From: Streptomyces seoulensis
GTDB taxonomy: Bacteria; Actinomycetota; Actinomycetes; Streptomycetales; Streptomycetaceae
Reading direction: 5' to 3'
NCBI RefSeq assembly: GCF_022846655.1
Contig: NZ_AP025667.1
Span: 4,005,001 to 4,069,000, forward strand
Length of the DNA stretch: 64,000 nt
Part shown: piece by piece, positions 62,709 to 64,000 of the stretch
Layout of the letters: each line of letters begins with the position of its first letter
Position numbering within the stretch: the first letter of the stretch is position 1
The notes under the pieces: generated by a model
What the model was told of the DNA's origin: nothing
What the model saw: only the letters and a program-made list of their open reading frames with translations
Databases searched by the model: none
Translations under genes and position numbers: made by a program

Positions 62709-63596
62709 TCAGCCGGTGAGCGGCGCGAGTTCGCCGAGGAGGCGGGCCGCCGGGGCCGGGTCGACCAGCCATTTCAGATGGCTGCCCGGGAGGGTGCGTA
62801 CGTCGTAGGGGTTGTCCGGGGTCAGCGCGTCGCCCTCGCGGATCAGCCGGTCCTGGAGCGCCGGGGGCATGCTCGCGTCGTCGGCGAGGCGTACGTAGGT
62901 CTTCGCAACGCGGCCCCAGGTCGCGGCCTGGGCGCGGTCGGCGGAGGTGCCGATGTCCAGGTTCTCGTCGGGCTGGAAGGTGTTCAGGAAGGTGCGGAAC
63001 TCGTCGTCGGTGCCGTCGGCGAGGAAGGCGGCCTTGAGCGCGGCGAGGGCTTCCGGGTCGGCGGTGCGGAAGTTGACGCGGAGCAGGCCCAGCTCGGCGG
63101 GGTTCCCGGCGAGAGCCAGGGTGAGGGAGGCACTGTCGACCGCGGCCATCTCGGGTTCGGCGTAGTAGTCGCCCACGTCCAGTGCGACCGGGCACCAGGC
63201 CGAGACGTAGACCAGCCGGTCGATCAGGTCCGGCCGCGCGTTGGCGGCGGCGGTGGCCGTGATGCCGCCCCGGCTGTGCGAGACGAGGACGACCGGACCG
63301 TTCGCCCGGGCCCGCTGAAGCACCCCGATCAGATGGGCCACGTTGTCGGCGAGCGTGACGCCCTTGATCGCGCCGGGCGTGGTGGCGAGCCCCTCGGGGT
63401 CCTGCGGCGCCTGGTAGGCGGGCGGGTAGGTGGCGCCGAAGCCGTGGGCGGGCAGGTCGACGGCGACCGATCGGTGCCCGAGCAGGCCCAGCTCGGCCTG
63501 GAGCGGTGCGAAGGAGAAGGAGTTGGCGAAGGCGCCATGCACCAGTACGAACGTCGGCTGCACCGTCTGCTCACTCCTGCCCGCGAGGCCCGTCAT
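62709..63596 (-). CDS. Alpha/beta hydrolase
   Basis: A 295-residue hydrolase of the EstC/methylesterase-like type. FVLVHGAFANSFSFAPL is the oxyanion strand, VVLVSHSRGGITATAAAN holds the nucleophile Ser, and SHLKWLVDPAPAARLL near the end supplies the His. The acid residue is probably in the DGTDDEFRTFLNT-to-LTPDNPYDV region. It stands alone; substrate unknown. ATG 63596 has no strong ribosome site. Confidence 0.85.
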   Translation of the reverse strand: MTGLAGRSEQTVQPTFVLVHGAFANSFSFAPLQAELGLLGHRSVAVDLPAHGFGATYPPAYQAPQDPEGLATTPGAIKGVTLADNVAHLIGVLQRARANGPVVLVSHSRGGITATAAANARPDLIDRLVYVSAWCPVALDVGDYYAEPEMAAVDSASLTLALAGNPAELGLLRVNFRTADPEALAALKAAFLADGTDDEFRTFLNTFQPDENLDIGTSADRAQAATWGRVAKTYVRLADDASMPPALQDRLIREGDALTPDNPYDVRTLPGSHLKWLVDPAPAARLLGELAPLTG

Positions 63597-63675
63597 CGGT
63601 GGGCCACCGTACGCAGCCGAAGATCACCGGCACTAGTGGTGGGAGGCGATCCGCTTGTGCAGGTGGCGGGTACGC

Positions 63676-63714
63676 CGAAGCCCGGCGGTCTCCTGAAGAG
63701 GCCGCCGGGCTTCG
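63676..63714. terminator. Hairpin terminator
   Basis: CGAAGCCCGGCGG (63676-63688) and CCGCCGGGCTTCG (63702-63714) are a perfect 13-bp stem 8 bp beyond the APC permease stop, before the hydrolase gene. Confidence 0.8.
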
Positions 63715-63721
63715 TCGGTGA

Positions 63722-64000
63722 TCAGGCGTCGGCGCGGCGCCGCCGTCCGGCCATCACGGCGTAGACGAGGATGCCGGCGAACAGGAACAGCACGCCCTGG
63801 TAGACCGCCGCGTAGCCCGCGCCCGCGACCAGCCAGACGGAGAAGCCCGCGGCGATGGCGGCGATGACCACGTCGCGCACCAGGCGCCGTCCGTCGACCG
63901 CGTCGCGGCGGCCGGAGGCCAGGTGGTAGAGCTGCGCGGCCGTGGCCAGCAGGTACGGCACGGTCGCCGTGAAGGTGGTGACCAGCACCAGCACCTCGAA
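63722..64000 (-). CDS. APC family amino-acid permease (C-terminal part)
   Basis: The visible 92 residues continue past the window edge. They include FEVLVLVTTFTATVPYLLAT, the polar link GRRDAVDGRRLVRDV, and two helices (VVIAAIAAGFSVWLVAGAGY and VYQGVLFLFAGILVYAVMAG) ending RRRRADA, which match the last helices of APC permeases such as basic amino-acid antiporters. The start is outside the window. A terminator follows the stop. Confidence 0.7.
   Translation of the reverse strand, partial: FEVLVLVTTFTATVPYLLATAAQLYHLASGRRDAVDGRRLVRDVVIAAIAAGFSVWLVAGAGYAAVYQGVLFLFAGILVYAVMAGRRRRADA

Overview
The window is high-GC actinobacterial DNA that reads as a Streptomyces chromosome. Codons end in G or C, GTG and TTG starts are common, and there are mycothiol-era features such as a GST-like protein, a cysteine-type leader peptide upstream of it, a SigE-type sigma factor and a monomeric NADP isocitrate dehydrogenase. 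About 59 protein genes and one tRNA-Pro are supported. No CRISPR array, insertion sequence or complete prophage was seen; the only recombinase is a C-terminally truncated, probably dead integrase.

Layout. (1) 1-1074: left edge of a RiPP locus on the minus strand, a 67-residue precursor followed 1 nt later by an FxsB-like radical SAM maturase that runs off the window. (2) 1299-3815: SRPBCC protein and aldo/keto reductase, divergent from a LysR regulator around a perfect palindrome. (3) 3822-9618: an eRF1-like protein, a small basic protein, and a minus-strand set with LytTR regulator, DUF485 protein, sodium/acetate-type symporter and LytS-type kinase. (4) 9717-12466: ABC exporter behind a textbook SoxR box, divergent from an enoyl-CoA hydratase-like gene. 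(5) 12533-14739: two tandem membrane-anchored collagen-like proteins and a MscS channel. (6) 14785-23926: housekeeping metabolism (icd, metY-metX, N-formylglutamate amidohydrolase, GST-like gene with leader peptide, hydrolase). (7) 23934-29823: Clp-N protein, two hypothetical or CoA-ligase genes, and a Nudix / MarR-MFS-hydrolase divergon on a shared symmetric operator. (8) 29804-33680: PP2C phosphatase, STAS protein and a phospholipase D-like synthase. (9) 33916-40772: a complete four-carbon acid-sugar pathway (L-threonate and D-erythronate entry dehydrogenases, isomerase, kinase, decarboxylase, transporter, GntR regulator). (10) 40960-56636: ALDH, secreted Cys-rich protein, MFS, truncated integrase, a PucR / MHS-permease / CoA-ligase module, Tat-exported CDP-diacylglycerol pyrophosphatase, SigE-type sigma factor with a duplicated membrane partner, TerD-like protein, tRNA-Pro. 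(11) 56778-62562: two Gfo/Idh/MocA dehydrogenases and a convergent sugar (inositol-type) ABC importer sharing a candidate operator. (12) 62709-64000: hydrolase and the C-terminus of an APC permease.

The most unusual element is the RiPP precursor: its C-terminus is YxDxx-COOH, placing Tyr and Asp exactly where Phe and Ser sit in FxSxx-COOH precursors, next to a cognate radical SAM enzyme. Function calls rest on motifs and remembered family knowledge; no database search was run.
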